Below, one piece after another: positions 44,974 through 53,870 of a stretch of 64,000 bases of DNA (positions are counted from its first letter, which is position 1; every line of letters starts with the position of its first letter). This stretch comes from Fervidicoccaceae archaeon (GTDB lineage Archaea; Thermoproteota; Thermoprotei_A; Sulfolobales; Fervidicoccaceae): the NCBI GenBank assembly GCA_038734945.1, contig JAVYOA010000009.1, positions 310,001 through 374,000 on the forward strand, read 5' to 3'. The notes beneath the pieces were generated by a model. It was not told the origin of the DNA. It saw only the letters and a program-made list of their open reading frames with translations, and did not search any database. Both the position numbers and the translations under genes were made by a program.

Positions 44974-47718
44974 ATGCCAAAGGAAGGTGTGCCTATGATA
45001 GCTACAGCAGATGAGAGAGAATATGCCCTGAATTTCTTCAGAGAAAATGGCTTTATAAGAAAAAAATGCAAGGAATGTGGAACTTATTTTTGGACGCTCA
45101 ATCCAGAACTTGATACTTGCCAGGACGCTCCCTGCGTTGAGTACTTCTTCCACAAAATTCCTGTAAGGAGACCCCTAAGCGTAGGAGAAGCTAGAGAGAC
45201 CTTTCTAAAATTCTTTGAAAAGAAAGGACATGAAATAATACCTCCAAGACCGGTAGTTGCTAGATGGAGGGAGGATCTTTATCTCACAATTGCCAGTATT
45301 GTTGTCTTTCAGCCACATGTGACAAGCGGTATTGTGCCGCCTCCAGCAAATCCTCTAGTTATTAGTCAGCCCTGCATTAGGCTAGAGGACATAGACAACG
45401 TTGGTCTTACTATGGGGAGGCATCTTACCCTATTTGAGATGGGAGGACATCATGCATTTAACGAGAGAGAAGGAAGAAAGATTTACTGGAAAGATGAAAC
45501 AGTTGCTTATTCTTTCGAATTCTTCACCAGGGAGATAGGCATTCCCCCAGAGCTTCTTGTCTATAAGGAGTCCTGGTGGACAGGAGGTGGCAACGCTGGA
45601 CCAAGCTTCGAGGTCACGGTAGGTGGGCTGGAACCAGCTACACTTGTTTTCATGCAGTACAAAACAACAAACGGAGGATTGGAGAGGATCCCCCTGGAAA
45701 TTGTGGATACAGGTTATGGGATTGAGAGGATAGCATGGCTCACTAGAAAGACTCCAACAGCTTTTATGGCAATTTATGGAAGCTTAGTGGATGAATTCAG
45801 AAAAAAACTAAATTTAGATAAACCAAACGAGAATTTCCTGTGGGCGTCGTTTAGAAGGGCTGGCCTTCTCGACCCTTCGAACAGAATGAGCATCTCATCG
45901 TTTATAGAATCCATTGCACGTGAGAGCGGACTAAGCACAAATGATGCGAAAAAGGTCCTGGAGAACGAGGTTAAGCTATATACACTCCTAGATCATAGCA
46001 AGACAATTTCCTATATGCTTGCAGACGGCATAGTTCCATCCAATCAAGGTGAAGGGTACCTAGCGAGACTAGTTATAAGGAGAGCCCTAAAAACTCTATA
46101 TCTTATAGATCCTTCGTTGAGCATAGTCGATTTTATTGAGAAGCAAATACAGTTCTGGAGTGCGGATTACCCAAGGCTAAAGGAAAATATGCTTTATATA
46201 CTGAAAGTGGTGGAGATAGAGGAAGAGAGGTTCAAGCAGCTAATAAGGGAGAAGCTCTCAAAGTCTATTGAGATAGCGTCATCTTCACCCACATTTGAAA
46301 CATTCGAGAAAATATACAAGGAATCAGGCATTCCTCCAGATATAATTGTGTCAGAAGCTGGAAAAAGAGGAATATCTCTACCTCTTCCATTTGACTTTTA
46401 TTCTAAAATAGCCAGGAGCTCCTCTTCAACCAGTCTTGGAAAAAAGAGCGATGCTGAATCTATTCCGGAATGGGTAGCAGATCTTCCTCCTACTGAACTA
46501 TTGTTTCACAAGGATCCCTATCTAAGAAAAACTAAGGCAAGAGTGCTCAGAGTGAACGGAAGGGAAATTGTCCTGGATAAGACTATTTTCTACCCAACAG
46601 GTGGAGGACAAGCAAGCGATACAGGAAAAATAACTGCAGATGGGAGAAGCTTCAGAGTAACAGGAGCGCAAAAATTTGGGAATATTGTGGTCCACAGGCT
46701 AGAGAATACAGTATCAATAGAAGAAGGAAAGGAAGTTGAGCTTGAAATAGATTGGGAGAGAAGGTTTGCAAATATGAGGCATCATACAGCCACTCACATT
46801 CTTCTTGGTACAATGAAGAAGATTCTTGGAAGTCATGTTTGGCAGGCAGGAGCTGAGAAGACCCCAGAGAAGGGAAGGCTGGATATTACTCACTACGAAC
46901 TTCCAAGCGAGGAGACTGTAAGGCTCATAGAAAAAGAGGCTAATAGAATAATAGAAGAGAGAATGCCTGTGAATACCTATGTATTGGATAGAAATGAAGC
47001 CGAAAGAAAGTATGGATTCTCAATATATCAAGGCGGAGTTCCTCTTCAGAGAGAAATAAGGATTGTCGAGATACCTGGGTTAGATGTAGAAGCCTGCTTC
47101 GGAACTCATCTCTCCAACACATCAGAAGTAGGCGGAATAAAAATAACAAGCGTCTCAAAGCTGCAGGATGGAATAGTGAGATTCGAGTATGTAGCCGGAA
47201 CTAGGCTGGTTGACTATGCCGGAGAGCTATTGAGCACAATGGAAGATGTCGCTTCAATGTTCAACGTCAAGACGTTTCAGCTCAAAGAAAGATCAAGGGT
47301 TATCGCTAGCGAACTATCTGAATACAAGGAATTGATATCCTCATATAGAAAACTAGTGGGGAAGCTCATAGAGAAAGCACTGGATAATAACTTCAGAAGC
47401 TTTGGAGGGGCCAGACTAGTTATCTTTGAGGTCCTCGTAAGAGATTCTGAGGGATTAAGCGAAATTCTCAAAGAAATAGTTGACAAAATACCAGAAGCAG
47501 CAATAGTTCTCATAAGTGAAGGTAAGAACATCGAAATTAGCCTTGGAAAAATTGCATCCCAAGAACTAGATGCAGGAAGAATAGCAGAATTGCTTAAACA
47601 GCAATATGGAGGTAGAGGAGGAGGTAGAAGAGAACATGCATTCATCAAAGTGGATCAACCCGTCAAGGTTGATGAGATTTGGAAAGTCCTAGAGAATGGA
47701 TTGAACCCAAGAAAGTAA
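44974..47718 (+). CDS. alaS: Alanyl-tRNA synthetase (archaeal type)
   Basis: A 914-residue enzyme that charges tRNA-Ala. An archaeal N-terminal extension with KKCKECGTYFWTL and CQDAPC (zinc-type Cys pairs) precedes the class II catalytic core (SIVVFQPHVTSG, GRHLTLFEMGGHHAFN). The editing domain has HHTATHILLG and CFGTHLSNT, holding the four His/Cys ligands of the mischarging-hydrolysis site. A C-terminal dimerisation segment has a Gly-rich GGRGGGRREHAF stretch. Start ATG 44974 or ATG 44995. Confidence 0.96.
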   Translation: MPKEGVPMIATADEREYALNFFRENGFIRKKCKECGTYFWTLNPELDTCQDAPCVEYFFHKIPVRRPLSVGEARETFLKFFEKKGHEIIPPRPVVARWREDLYLTIASIVVFQPHVTSGIVPPPANPLVISQPCIRLEDIDNVGLTMGRHLTLFEMGGHHAFNEREGRKIYWKDETVAYSFEFFTREIGIPPELLVYKESWWTGGGNAGPSFEVTVGGLEPATLVFMQYKTTNGGLERIPLEIVDTGYGIERIAWLTRKTPTAFMAIYGSLVDEFRKKLNLDKPNENFLWASFRRAGLLDPSNRMSISSFIESIARESGLSTNDAKKVLENEVKLYTLLDHSKTISYMLADGIVPSNQGEGYLARLVIRRALKTLYLIDPSLSIVDFIEKQIQFWSADYPRLKENMLYILKVVEIEEERFKQLIREKLSKSIEIASSSPTFETFEKIYKESGIPPDIIVSEAGKRGISLPLPFDFYSKIARSSSSTSLGKKSDAESIPEWVADLPPTELLFHKDPYLRKTKARVLRVNGREIVLDKTIFYPTGGGQASDTGKITADGRSFRVTGAQKFGNIVVHRLENTVSIEEGKEVELEIDWERRFANMRHHTATHILLGTMKKILGSHVWQAGAEKTPEKGRLDITHYELPSEETVRLIEKEANRIIEERMPVNTYVLDRNEAERKYGFSIYQGGVPLQREIRIVEIPGLDVEACFGTHLSNTSEVGGIKITSVSKLQDGIVRFEYVAGTRLVDYAGELLSTMEDVASMFNVKTFQLKERSRVIASELSEYKELISSYRKLVGKLIEKALDNNFRSFGGARLVIFEVLVRDSEGLSEILKEIVDKIPEAAIVLISEGKNIEISLGKIASQELDAGRIAELLKQQYGGRGGGRREHAFIKVDQPVKVDEIWKVLENGLNPRK

Positions 47719-48401
47719 TTGAAGCAGCTAGACTATACCGTCATATGCTTGATTTAGGTTTCTCCCCTCATCATTCAATTTTAGCTGTTGAGTCAAAGAA
47801 GCAGCTGAACTCTATTGAAAAGCAGCTGCTGATTAGATGCGTTGATTCCAGGGAGGAAAGCGAAAAAATACTCAAAAAAATTGTTTCTCTGGAAGAAATT
47901 CAGGGGAAAACGTTAGCCATGGACTTTTACAATGTTATAACTACAATTGCTGAAGCCCTTGAAGGTCATTTGGTTTTTAGATGCACAGATGGATTAGTAA
48001 GAGACATAGCAAGCGCGTTGGGGAGATCCAAAAAAAGTGAAGAAATTATTATTGAAGCTATAGAGGAAATAAAGAAAGTCATAGCTTATGCTAAACCAAG
48101 CAAGCTGTACTTAGTTATGGACAAACAAATTTCATTTAGCGCGGAGAGGATAAGATCTGCTAGAGAAGTTCTCTCTCAAGCTGTTGATACGGAGGGTATT
48201 TTGTCGGAATCTGCTGATTCTGAGCTCATTCGTCTATCGAGAATGGAAATTATAGCCTCTAGCAGTGATGGCCTCATAGCAAGAAATGTTTCTAAGATAT
48301 TCGATATCCCTCAACAAGTTCTTGTTCGTAGAAAAATATTTGGCAAGAACGCAATTGATATGAACGCTCTACTCTACATAGAAGAAATAAGCCATTTTTG
48401 A
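47679..48401 (+). CDS. DUF434-family protein
   Basis: A 240-residue cytoplasmic protein. The N-terminal part (YRHMLDLGFSPHHSILAVE, then KQLLIRCVD) matches DUF434; the middle has AMDFYNVITTIAEALEG and RCTDGLVRDIASALG, a PIN/NYN-like layout with acidic residues at strand ends. A nuclease or RNA-processing role is plausible but unproven. TTG 47679 overlaps alaS by 40 nt in another frame, so the two are translationally linked. Confidence 0.75.
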   Translation: MESPREWIEPKKVIEAARLYRHMLDLGFSPHHSILAVESKKQLNSIEKQLLIRCVDSREESEKILKKIVSLEEIQGKTLAMDFYNVITTIAEALEGHLVFRCTDGLVRDIASALGRSKKSEEIIIEAIEEIKKVIAYAKPSKLYLVMDKQISFSAERIRSAREVLSQAVDTEGILSESADSELIRLSRMEIIASSSDGLIARNVSKIFDIPQQVLVRRKIFGKNAIDMNALLYIEEISHF

Positions 48402-48458
48402 ATCAGCAATTAACTGGATAAAAACATTAAAAAACCGAAATAGATTATTCTATAAACA

Positions 48459-48559
48459 GGGCCCGTAGCCTAGCCAGGATAGGGCGCCGGCCTTCTAAGC
48501 ACTTGCTAGAAGGGTTCGGGGAAAGCCGGTGGTCCGGGGTTCAAATCCCCGCGGGCCCG
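48459..48559 (+). tRNA. tRNA-Arg (anticodon TCT), with intron
   Basis: 101 nt with a 26-nt intron at 48498-48523, between base 37 and 38 as is usual in archaea. Exons 48459-48497 and 48524-48559 give acceptor GGGCCCG/CGGGCCC, anticodon stem CCGGC/GCCGG, loop C-T-TCT-A-A (anticodon TCT, reading AGA), and T-arm CGGGG-TTCAAAT-CCCCG, discriminator G. Intron AGAAGG can pair with CCTTCT of the anticodon loop, which would shape the bulge-helix-bulge substrate. Acceptor stem identical to the tRNA-Arg(CCG) at 13142. Confidence 0.93.
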
Positions 48560-48692
48560 CTCTTTTCTTTTTCTCAACTTCAAACAATGAAATAAATCAG
48601 CATGAGCAAACTCAAAAAACCAGAACTTGAAAAATTATTATTGGTCTGCAAAATGAAATTTTATTGATAGATGGAGCAGCTTCTTTGAGAGC

Positions 48693-49739
48693 TTATGGTC
48701 CAAAGAGTGCTCCTAGCCCACTTGCCAGCTCTTCCTCACTGAGCTCCTTCTTCTCTTCCTCTTCAGCCTTCTCTTCCTTCTTCTCCTCCTTTGGTTTCTG
48801 CTCTGCAGCTGGCTGTGCTGGAGCTACTGCTGCAGCTACAGGCTCGATGCCTATTTCTTTAGCTTTCTCTCCCATAGCTGCAACTAGAACATTTGCCCTT
48901 CTCACAGCAGCAGAGATGACAGCCTCTGCTGTTTCAGGTGTGATGAAAGCTGACTCAGCAGCAATCGACAGAGCTCTCCTATATGCTTTTGCTATGGATA
49001 TTTTCAGGACTTCTGGCTCAGGATAAGCTATTTCTGAAGCAAAATTGATTGCCAAAGAGTAAGCCAGAGCTATTTCTTGTGCATACTTATCTACATCCAG
49101 CTTGAGCTGCTCTTCTTCTAAAACCATCCCATTTTCTAGAACGAACTCTATTTTTACCCCCACTTCTCCAGGAAATATTCCAAGCCTCTGAAGCATTGAA
49201 GCGAGGTCCTCACTTATTATATCTCCTGGTTTTGCGAGAACTGTTCTCTTTGCTATCCAAATTGTTCCGCCTTGAACCTTTGTGGGTATCCTGAGCTTTC
49301 CAAATGCGCTCAGCAGAGGCCCCGGAGGCAGCTTTGTATCCATTGGCTCGACAGCTATTTCCTTTTCTACCTTCATGCCTGCCTTTGCTGGAGCAGGTAG
49401 CTTTATTCTGCTTATGGAACTATATAGTAGGAAGGGATTTAGCTTGGAGAAGATAAAGATCTTTTGTCCTCTTACTCTTCTTTCGAGTTCCTCAAGTCCC
49501 TTTACTCCAGAGAGTTTCGCAGCCAGTAGGAACAGATTATTCTTAGTGCTCCTAATAACAATTTTTCCTCTATATTTTTTACTTATGAAGAACTTAACTT
49601 TCTGCAACAGATCCGCTGGAAGTGAGCTTGCATCGATAGCAGCAATGACTGGATACTCATTTATGAGCTTGATGAGCTCCTCGACTTCCTTTTTCTTGCT
49701 TTCCGGTATTTCCTTTCTTTTCTGCAGTAATCTCAACAC
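48693..49739 (-). CDS. rpl10: Ribosomal protein uL10 (P0)
   Basis: A 348-residue stalk base protein. The N-terminal domain has VIAAIDASSLPADLLQKV and KYRGKIVIRSTKNNL. A middle insertion follows, then helices that bind L12 dimers, an Ala/Lys/Glu-rich hinge, and the acidic ending ELASGLGALFGP that contacts factors. Last gene visible of the SecE-NusG-L11-L1-L10 operon; L12, which usually follows, is not between it and tRNA-Arg. Confidence 0.95.
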   Translation of the reverse strand: MLRLLQKRKEIPESKKKEVEELIKLINEYPVIAAIDASSLPADLLQKVKFFISKKYRGKIVIRSTKNNLFLLAAKLSGVKGLEELERRVRGQKIFIFSKLNPFLLYSSISRIKLPAPAKAGMKVEKEIAVEPMDTKLPPGPLLSAFGKLRIPTKVQGGTIWIAKRTVLAKPGDIISEDLASMLQRLGIFPGEVGVKIEFVLENGMVLEEEQLKLDVDKYAQEIALAYSLAINFASEIAYPEPEVLKISIAKAYRRALSIAAESAFITPETAEAVISAAVRRANVLVAAMGEKAKEIGIEPVAAAVAPAQPAAEQKPKEEKKEEKAEEEEKKELSEEELASGLGALFGP

Positions 49740-49742
49740 TTT

Positions 49743-50402
49743 TCACCTCATTTTAACTTTAATTGGAGAGCTCATAGTTTTCTTGAAATAAATTGCCGAG
49801 ACATTGGAGAGAGACTTCAGTTTATTTTCAATAGCACTTAATACAGCTAAAGCATTTTCCCTAAGCTCTTCTGGTGTATTGTCTTCGCTCCCAATTCTCA
49901 CTTGGATCTGAGGCTGATCTTTTATTCTAACTATTGCAAGTCTTTTATATCTCTCAAGCAGGGACGACAAATCTACTCTGGGGGGTAGGGGGAGGGGAGC
50001 TTTCCCTCTTGGTCCAAGAACAGGACCAAGAACTCTACCCGTCAAAGCCATGAGATCTGTCTGTACTAAAACCACATCGCATACTCTTGCCAGCTTCTTA
50101 GCCTTCTTCTTATCTTTTCCCAGTTCATCAAGCAACTGCTTATCTATAACATTCTTTACATTTAAATTCTTTGCCTGCACCGCTAGATCTCCGTCAGCTA
50201 CGATGCATATTTCCGGGTCCTTCTTTGGAGAGTATGGAAGGAAAACTTGCTCCCTAATTTTGAATTCAGGCTTTTTCGGATCTATATCCTTGAATACTAC
50301 TATCATTTCTATGCTTTGTTTGAACTTCCTTTTCTGTCCCTTGCTGAGCAAATCTTTGATTGCCTCATCGAGCTTCGAGGAAAGTGCAACTGCCTGCGAC
50401 AT
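49743..50402 (-). CDS. rpl1: Ribosomal protein uL1
   Basis: A 219-residue L1 stalk protein. It has two domains around GPVLGPRGKAPLP, with the second holding the RNA-binding strands and IQVRIGSEDNTPEEL. ATG 50402 has GGTGAT just upstream; a GTG at 50411 is rejected. Three nt before uL10. L1 often represses its own operon. Confidence 0.95.
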   Translation of the reverse strand: MSQAVALSSKLDEAIKDLLSKGQKRKFKQSIEMIVVFKDIDPKKPEFKIREQVFLPYSPKKDPEICIVADGDLAVQAKNLNVKNVIDKQLLDELGKDKKKAKKLARVCDVVLVQTDLMALTGRVLGPVLGPRGKAPLPLPPRVDLSSLLERYKRLAIVRIKDQPQIQVRIGSEDNTPEELRENALAVLSAIENKLKSLSNVSAIYFKKTMSSPIKVKMR

Positions 50403-50460
50403 TCTAATCACCAGCTTATTAGCTCAATCCATATGAGTTTTCTCAGTTAAAAAACCCTGC

Positions 50461-50967
50461 TTATGCCTCCTCATATTCCTTAGCGTATTTATCCAACACC
50501 GAATCATAAGCTCCACTCTGAATTTCCCTCACAACATCCTTTGGATCCTTTCCATTAATCGTTAATCCTATGCTTTTAGCAGTCCCCAGCAAAGACTTTA
50601 CTGCACTCTTTATGGTCTTTGCCTTCAGCTCATCCTTCAAAGCAATAGCTATTTCTGCTAGCGATTCAATGCTCAGATCCCCAACTTTCTTGTGGCCCGG
50701 ATCTCCACTTGGCTCCTTTGCTCCAGCCTTCCATAGCAAGACATCAGAAACGGGCGGAGGAATTACTTCCACGAGATAGTCTCTGCTCTTCGTGTATATG
50801 TATATTCTCACCTTTACTTCCTTGCCCTTTAACCTTGTGAGCTTTATATTGAGATCGTTCAGCACCTTATTCGGATCGATCCCATAATTTTTCACTTCTT
50901 CAACGTCTTTACTTTTTACTTCCCCATTGGGAAGCACCAGATTAAGGATCTTCACTTCTTCACTCAT
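50461..50967 (-). CDS. rpl11: Ribosomal protein uL11
   Basis: A 168-residue protein of the GTPase-associated centre. The N-terminal domain includes DYLVEVIPPPVSDVLLW; the C-terminal RNA-binding domain includes KTIKSAVKSLLGTAKSIG. The start overlaps nusG by 8 nt. The 58-nt space to uL1 has no gene. Confidence 0.95.
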   Translation of the reverse strand: MSEEVKILNLVLPNGEVKSKDVEEVKNYGIDPNKVLNDLNIKLTRLKGKEVKVRIYIYTKSRDYLVEVIPPPVSDVLLWKAGAKEPSGDPGHKKVGDLSIESLAEIAIALKDELKAKTIKSAVKSLLGTAKSIGLTINGKDPKDVVREIQSGAYDSVLDKYAKEYEEA

Positions 50968-51445
50968 AGCTACTCCCCTTCTTGATAGGCTTTACATAAT
51001 CTCCGCTTACTGTTATTTTCAGAGGATAGGCAGACTCAAGTATATTGAGAACGAGCTCTTTCTTCTCCCTATCTACCTGAACCACTTGTGCCTTTATACC
51101 CTGGAGGGGCCCAGCTATCACTTCCACCATATCTCCAGGATTTAGCCCTTCGATAACCTCCTTTGGCTTTATAGCCCTCTCAACATCTTCTAAACTAAGA
51201 ATTCCCTGAACTCTCTTGCCAACATTTGGAAGATCTCTTGTTGCTAGGTCAACAATGCTGCTCTTTTGTGCCTCTATTATTATGTATCCCTTCATCTCCG
51301 GCTGTATTATGATTGAATACACATCCAAATTTTGTGATCTCACTCTCTTTTCAATAAGCATTGCTACATTTTGCTCCTGCCTAGCCTTCGTTTTAACTAA
51401 AAAAAATGATGATTTTTGCCTTTTACCTTCCTCCGTTTCGCTCAC
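50960..51445 (-). CDS. spt5: Transcription elongation factor NusG/Spt5
   Basis: A 161-residue factor. NGN domain: SFFLVKTKARQEQNVAML and MKGYIIIEA; KOW domain: NPGDMVEVIAGPLQGIKAQVV. It binds RNA polymerase with Spt4, which is encoded at 62154. It overlaps uL11. Confidence 0.95.
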   Translation of the reverse strand: MSETEEGKRQKSSFFLVKTKARQEQNVAMLIEKRVRSQNLDVYSIIIQPEMKGYIIIEAQKSSIVDLATRDLPNVGKRVQGILSLEDVERAIKPKEVIEGLNPGDMVEVIAGPLQGIKAQVVQVDREKKELVLNILESAYPLKITVSGDYVKPIKKGSSYE

Positions 51446-51449
51446 AGTA

Positions 51450-51656
51450 TCATCCTCCCCTTATTGCTGGAAACACAACAGTGACTAGTATGTGGATTAT
51501 GTAAGCTATTGACCCCACTAAAGTGAATCCTAGGAGGTTTAGCCTCAACAGCAGCTTGAACTCCTCACTATCCGGCTTTCTGGACAGCTTCAGTATTCTC
51601 CTCCACATTGCCAGCATATCTTTTATTTTTCTGCTTAGCCCCTCCTCCTCACTCAT
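51450..51656 (-). CDS. secE: Preprotein translocase subunit SecE/Sec61-gamma
   Basis: A 68-residue single-helix subunit. A cytoplasmic amphipathic helix (RRILKLSRKPDSEEFKLLLR) precedes a membrane helix (LLGFTLVGSIAYIIHILVTVV). It is the first gene of the ribosomal operon, four nt before nusG, the normal archaeal arrangement. Confidence 0.93.
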   Translation of the reverse strand: MSEEEGLSRKIKDMLAMWRRILKLSRKPDSEEFKLLLRLNLLGFTLVGSIAYIIHILVTVVFPAIRGG

Positions 51657-51702
51657 CTTTCTCCTCTCATATCTATTTTGAAGCCCGCGCCAGTTATAGA
51701 GG

Positions 51703-51777
51703 TGCCGCGGCCGGGATTTGAACCCGGGTCACGGGCTCGAAAGGCCCGCATACTTGACCGGGCTATACTACCGCGGC
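51703..51777 (-). tRNA. tRNA-Glu (anticodon TTC)
   Basis: 75 nt on the minus strand. Acceptor GCCGCGG/CCGCGGC, discriminator A, anticodon stem CGGGC/GCCCG with loop CTTTCGA (TTC, reading GAA), T-arm CCGGG-TTCAAAT-CCCGG. No intron. It lies just upstream of secE on the same strand. Confidence 0.95.
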
Positions 51778-51900
51778 TCGCTCTAAACTTTCCGTAATAG
51801 GGTTTATAATAGTTTATTTTTCAACTGAACTGCTCAACATTCTTTGCAAGAAGACTGGACTTCTTTAACAATTTCTCATTAGCATGAAACTGCTGTTATT

Positions 51901-52212
51901 CTACTTCTTATGGAAGCGGACACTCCTGAGATATGTTAGAGCTTTGTACATCATCATTATGAGAACTATTTGAGATAGATCAATCAACATTGTTGAATAT
52001 CCCCCCTTACTTTCCAATATGAACAGAGGATAAATTGAGAGCTTCGTTCCAAACGATTCTATATAAACATAAAAGGATGCAGCAAAGATTGCTCCAACTG
52101 CAATAGTGAGAAAAACCATTTTCTTCTTCATTTTTGGATTATCCGAATCCATGAGGACTAAGGCGAGAAAGAAGAAGAAAAGGAATGCGAGAATAGCCTG
52201 AACCAGCGCCAT
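51901..52212 (-). CDS. Small membrane protein, three helices
   Basis: A 103-residue protein with three membrane segments (ALVQAILAFLFFFFLALVLM, KMVFLTIAVGAIFAASFYVYI and MLIDLSQIVLIMMMYKALTY) and a basic end. No family is recognised. It is flanked by two tRNA genes and starts 32 nt after tRNA-Gly. Length and codon use look like a real gene. Confidence 0.6.
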   Translation of the reverse strand: MALVQAILAFLFFFFLALVLMDSDNPKMKKKMVFLTIAVGAIFAASFYVYIESFGTKLSIYPLFILESKGGYSTMLIDLSQIVLIMMMYKALTYLRSVRFHKK

Positions 52213-52243
52213 TCATACCCCCTGCTCATTCAAATTTTTTAGG

Positions 52244-52319
52244 TGCGGCGGCCGGGATTTGAACCCGGGATCACCGGCTTGGGAGGCCGACGTCCTAGTC
52301 CAGGCTAGACGACCGCCGC
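52244..52319 (-). tRNA. tRNA-Gly (anticodon CCC)
   Basis: 76 nt on the minus strand. Acceptor GCGGCGG/CCGCCGC, discriminator A, anticodon stem TCGGC/GCCGG (one U-G pair) with loop CTCCCAA (CCC, reading GGG), T-arm CCGGG-TTCAAAT-CCCGG. No intron. Confidence 0.95.
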
Positions 52320-52435
52320 ATATTTTTCAATCTTGGAATAAATTTTGAAAATTGCCTTTTAAGCTTTTAACACTTTTTGAATGTTTAGAAAGCACACATG
52401 CTAAAACACTTTGGGAAGGTCTAAGCTATTCCTTT

Positions 52436-52500
52436 GAGGCTCAGCATTTCCGGCTATCTTCACAGCATAGCTCGAGAGACCCTCTTTTCATCATAGCCTC
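52436..52500 (-). ncRNA. C/D box small RNA (2'-O-methylation guide)
   Basis: On the minus strand: terminal stem GAGGC (52500-52496), then C box ATGATGA (52494-52488), about 43 nt, then D box CTGA (52444-52441), and the stem closes with GCCTC (52440-52436). Box sequences are exact and the stem is perfect. The guide next to the D box is TAGCCGGAAATG (52456-52445). A weaker C' (TGTGAAGA) lies in the middle; D' is not clear. Length fits archaeal guides. It lies between archease and tRNA-Gly on the same strand. Its target in rRNA or tRNA needs a search. Confidence 0.75.
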
Positions 52501-52528
52501 CTTACGACTAGGTTCTTGCTTTCCATGG

Positions 52529-52963
52529 TTATATATCAACTGTAAACTTTATCTTCCATAGGTCATTATCCTTTACTATGCTCATAAGAGAGTATGTTAC
52601 AGCCTTCACATGCGTTCTCTGCTCGTGCTTTTTCGGATCGAAGATTTCACCCTTTAGTTCTGCTTCAAGGTAAAAATCATTATCCAGTACAAGCTTCTCT
52701 ATCTTTGCCCTCTTCATGAGGAATCTCTGGGAATCAAATAGAAATAAGATTTCTTCAATCCATCTGTAAAGCAAGTTTTCGAGATCGAAGCCAGCTACAA
52801 TTATCCTCTTTTCATCCTTTTCATTCAGCGAGCTTCTATCAACCATAATCTCTGTTACTCCCTCTGCTGCGCATTCAAAAGCCCTCTCAAGAGTTTTTCC
52901 CCAGGCCAGAACTATGACATCTGCAGTATGCTCCTCATAATCGAAGCACCTCTCCCCCTGCAT
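52529..52963 (-). CDS. Archease
   Basis: A 144-residue cofactor protein that speeds guanylylation by the RNA ligase RtcB in tRNA splicing. EEHTADVIVLAWGKTLERAFE holds the conserved metal-binding Asp; ENLLYRWIEEILFLFD and HVKAVTYSLMSI complete the signature. Consistent with an intron-containing tRNA at 48459. Monocistronic or leading into the C/D RNA downstream. Confidence 0.93.
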   Translation of the reverse strand: MQGERCFDYEEHTADVIVLAWGKTLERAFECAAEGVTEIMVDRSSLNEKDEKRIIVAGFDLENLLYRWIEEILFLFDSQRFLMKRAKIEKLVLDNDFYLEAELKGEIFDPKKHEQRTHVKAVTYSLMSIVKDNDLWKIKFTVDI

Positions 52964-53009
52964 CTGAGACCCCCCGAATAATAATTAGACCCTCCAGATT
53001 AAAATTGAT

Positions 53010-53690
53010 TCAACTTAAGTTTTCCAGAAAGCAGAGCAATCTACTCGTTACTATCCATGCATCCAACTTCATTCCTTCATAGAAAGCTACTTTTTCTCTT
53101 GAAATTGAGAAGACTTTGCTAGAAAAATCACCTCTAGGAAATCCTCCAATACCAAAAGCATACGGAGGAAACTTATACTTTTTAAGCTCATTTTTTGGCA
53201 AATCTCTTCCCTTTTCATGCAGAAGAACTAGCATTTCAACTCCAATATCCTTCAGAAAATCTTCCAAGTTCATACCTTGTTTGAGGCTTAGCAATGGGTA
53301 GCTAGGAGAGGGAACGGTACCTTTCATAAACAGCTGTTGAATCAGACCTACAAATTGAAAATAATTTTTTGGAATTCGTGCATCTTCCCTCACATCTATT
53401 ATATTTCCATTCCTAGTATGCACATATACCTTGAGCTTACCCTTCAAATTCAATGGTGAGTACTGCGTCGCCAATAGGAATTGATGCACTATATCCGGCC
53501 TTCCCCTATTCATTGATATTCCAAAACGTTTCATCTCTCTGTGAAAAACACTGACATCCAACAAAAGAAACTCAGGAGGTATTCCATATCTCTTCGATAA
53601 TGCCTTTGCCTTCTTTGTCTTTATCAGCTTTCCAGGAAGTGTTTCTAGAGAGCTTTCCAATAACAGCAACACATATTTCTCCTTTTCCAT
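53010..53690 (-). CDS. nep1: rRNA pseudouridine N1-methyltransferase Nep1/Emg1
   Basis: A 226-residue SPOUT methyltransferase that modifies a pseudouridine in 16S rRNA and helps build the small subunit. LLLLESSLETLP opens the fold; RRGRP-type binding is seen as ISMNRGRPDIVHQFLL; the SAM-binding knot is near FGIGGFPRGDF and KVFSISREKVAFYEGMKL. Length normal. Confidence 0.93.
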   Translation of the reverse strand: MEKEKYVLLLLESSLETLPGKLIKTKKAKALSKRYGIPPEFLLLDVSVFHREMKRFGISMNRGRPDIVHQFLLATQYSPLNLKGKLKVYVHTRNGNIIDVREDARIPKNYFQFVGLIQQLFMKGTVPSPSYPLLSLKQGMNLEDFLKDIGVEMLVLLHEKGRDLPKNELKKYKFPPYAFGIGGFPRGDFSSKVFSISREKVAFYEGMKLDAWIVTSRLLCFLENLS

Positions 53691-53870
53691 ACAACGGAAC
53701 AGCCTCTGCCTGAATTTTCATTTTAGGAGACTCTCTAAAATATCATAGTATATCGAAAATTTGTTAATTATTTGAGAAAACGACATAATCAAAAATAACA
53801 TTCTATTATTAATTTTCAAAGATCTTTTTAACTGGTCTAAAAAAATAAAGACCTTTTGATGGTGAGGATT

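Noticed and set aside
48664-49026. 120-residue Ser/Ala-rich plus-strand frame
   Set aside because: It is the antisense of the acidic C-terminus of ribosomal protein uL10.
52352-52561. 69-residue plus-strand frame between tRNA-Gly and archease
   Set aside because: No ribosome site, odd composition, and it runs across the C/D RNA and into the end of archease on the opposite strand.
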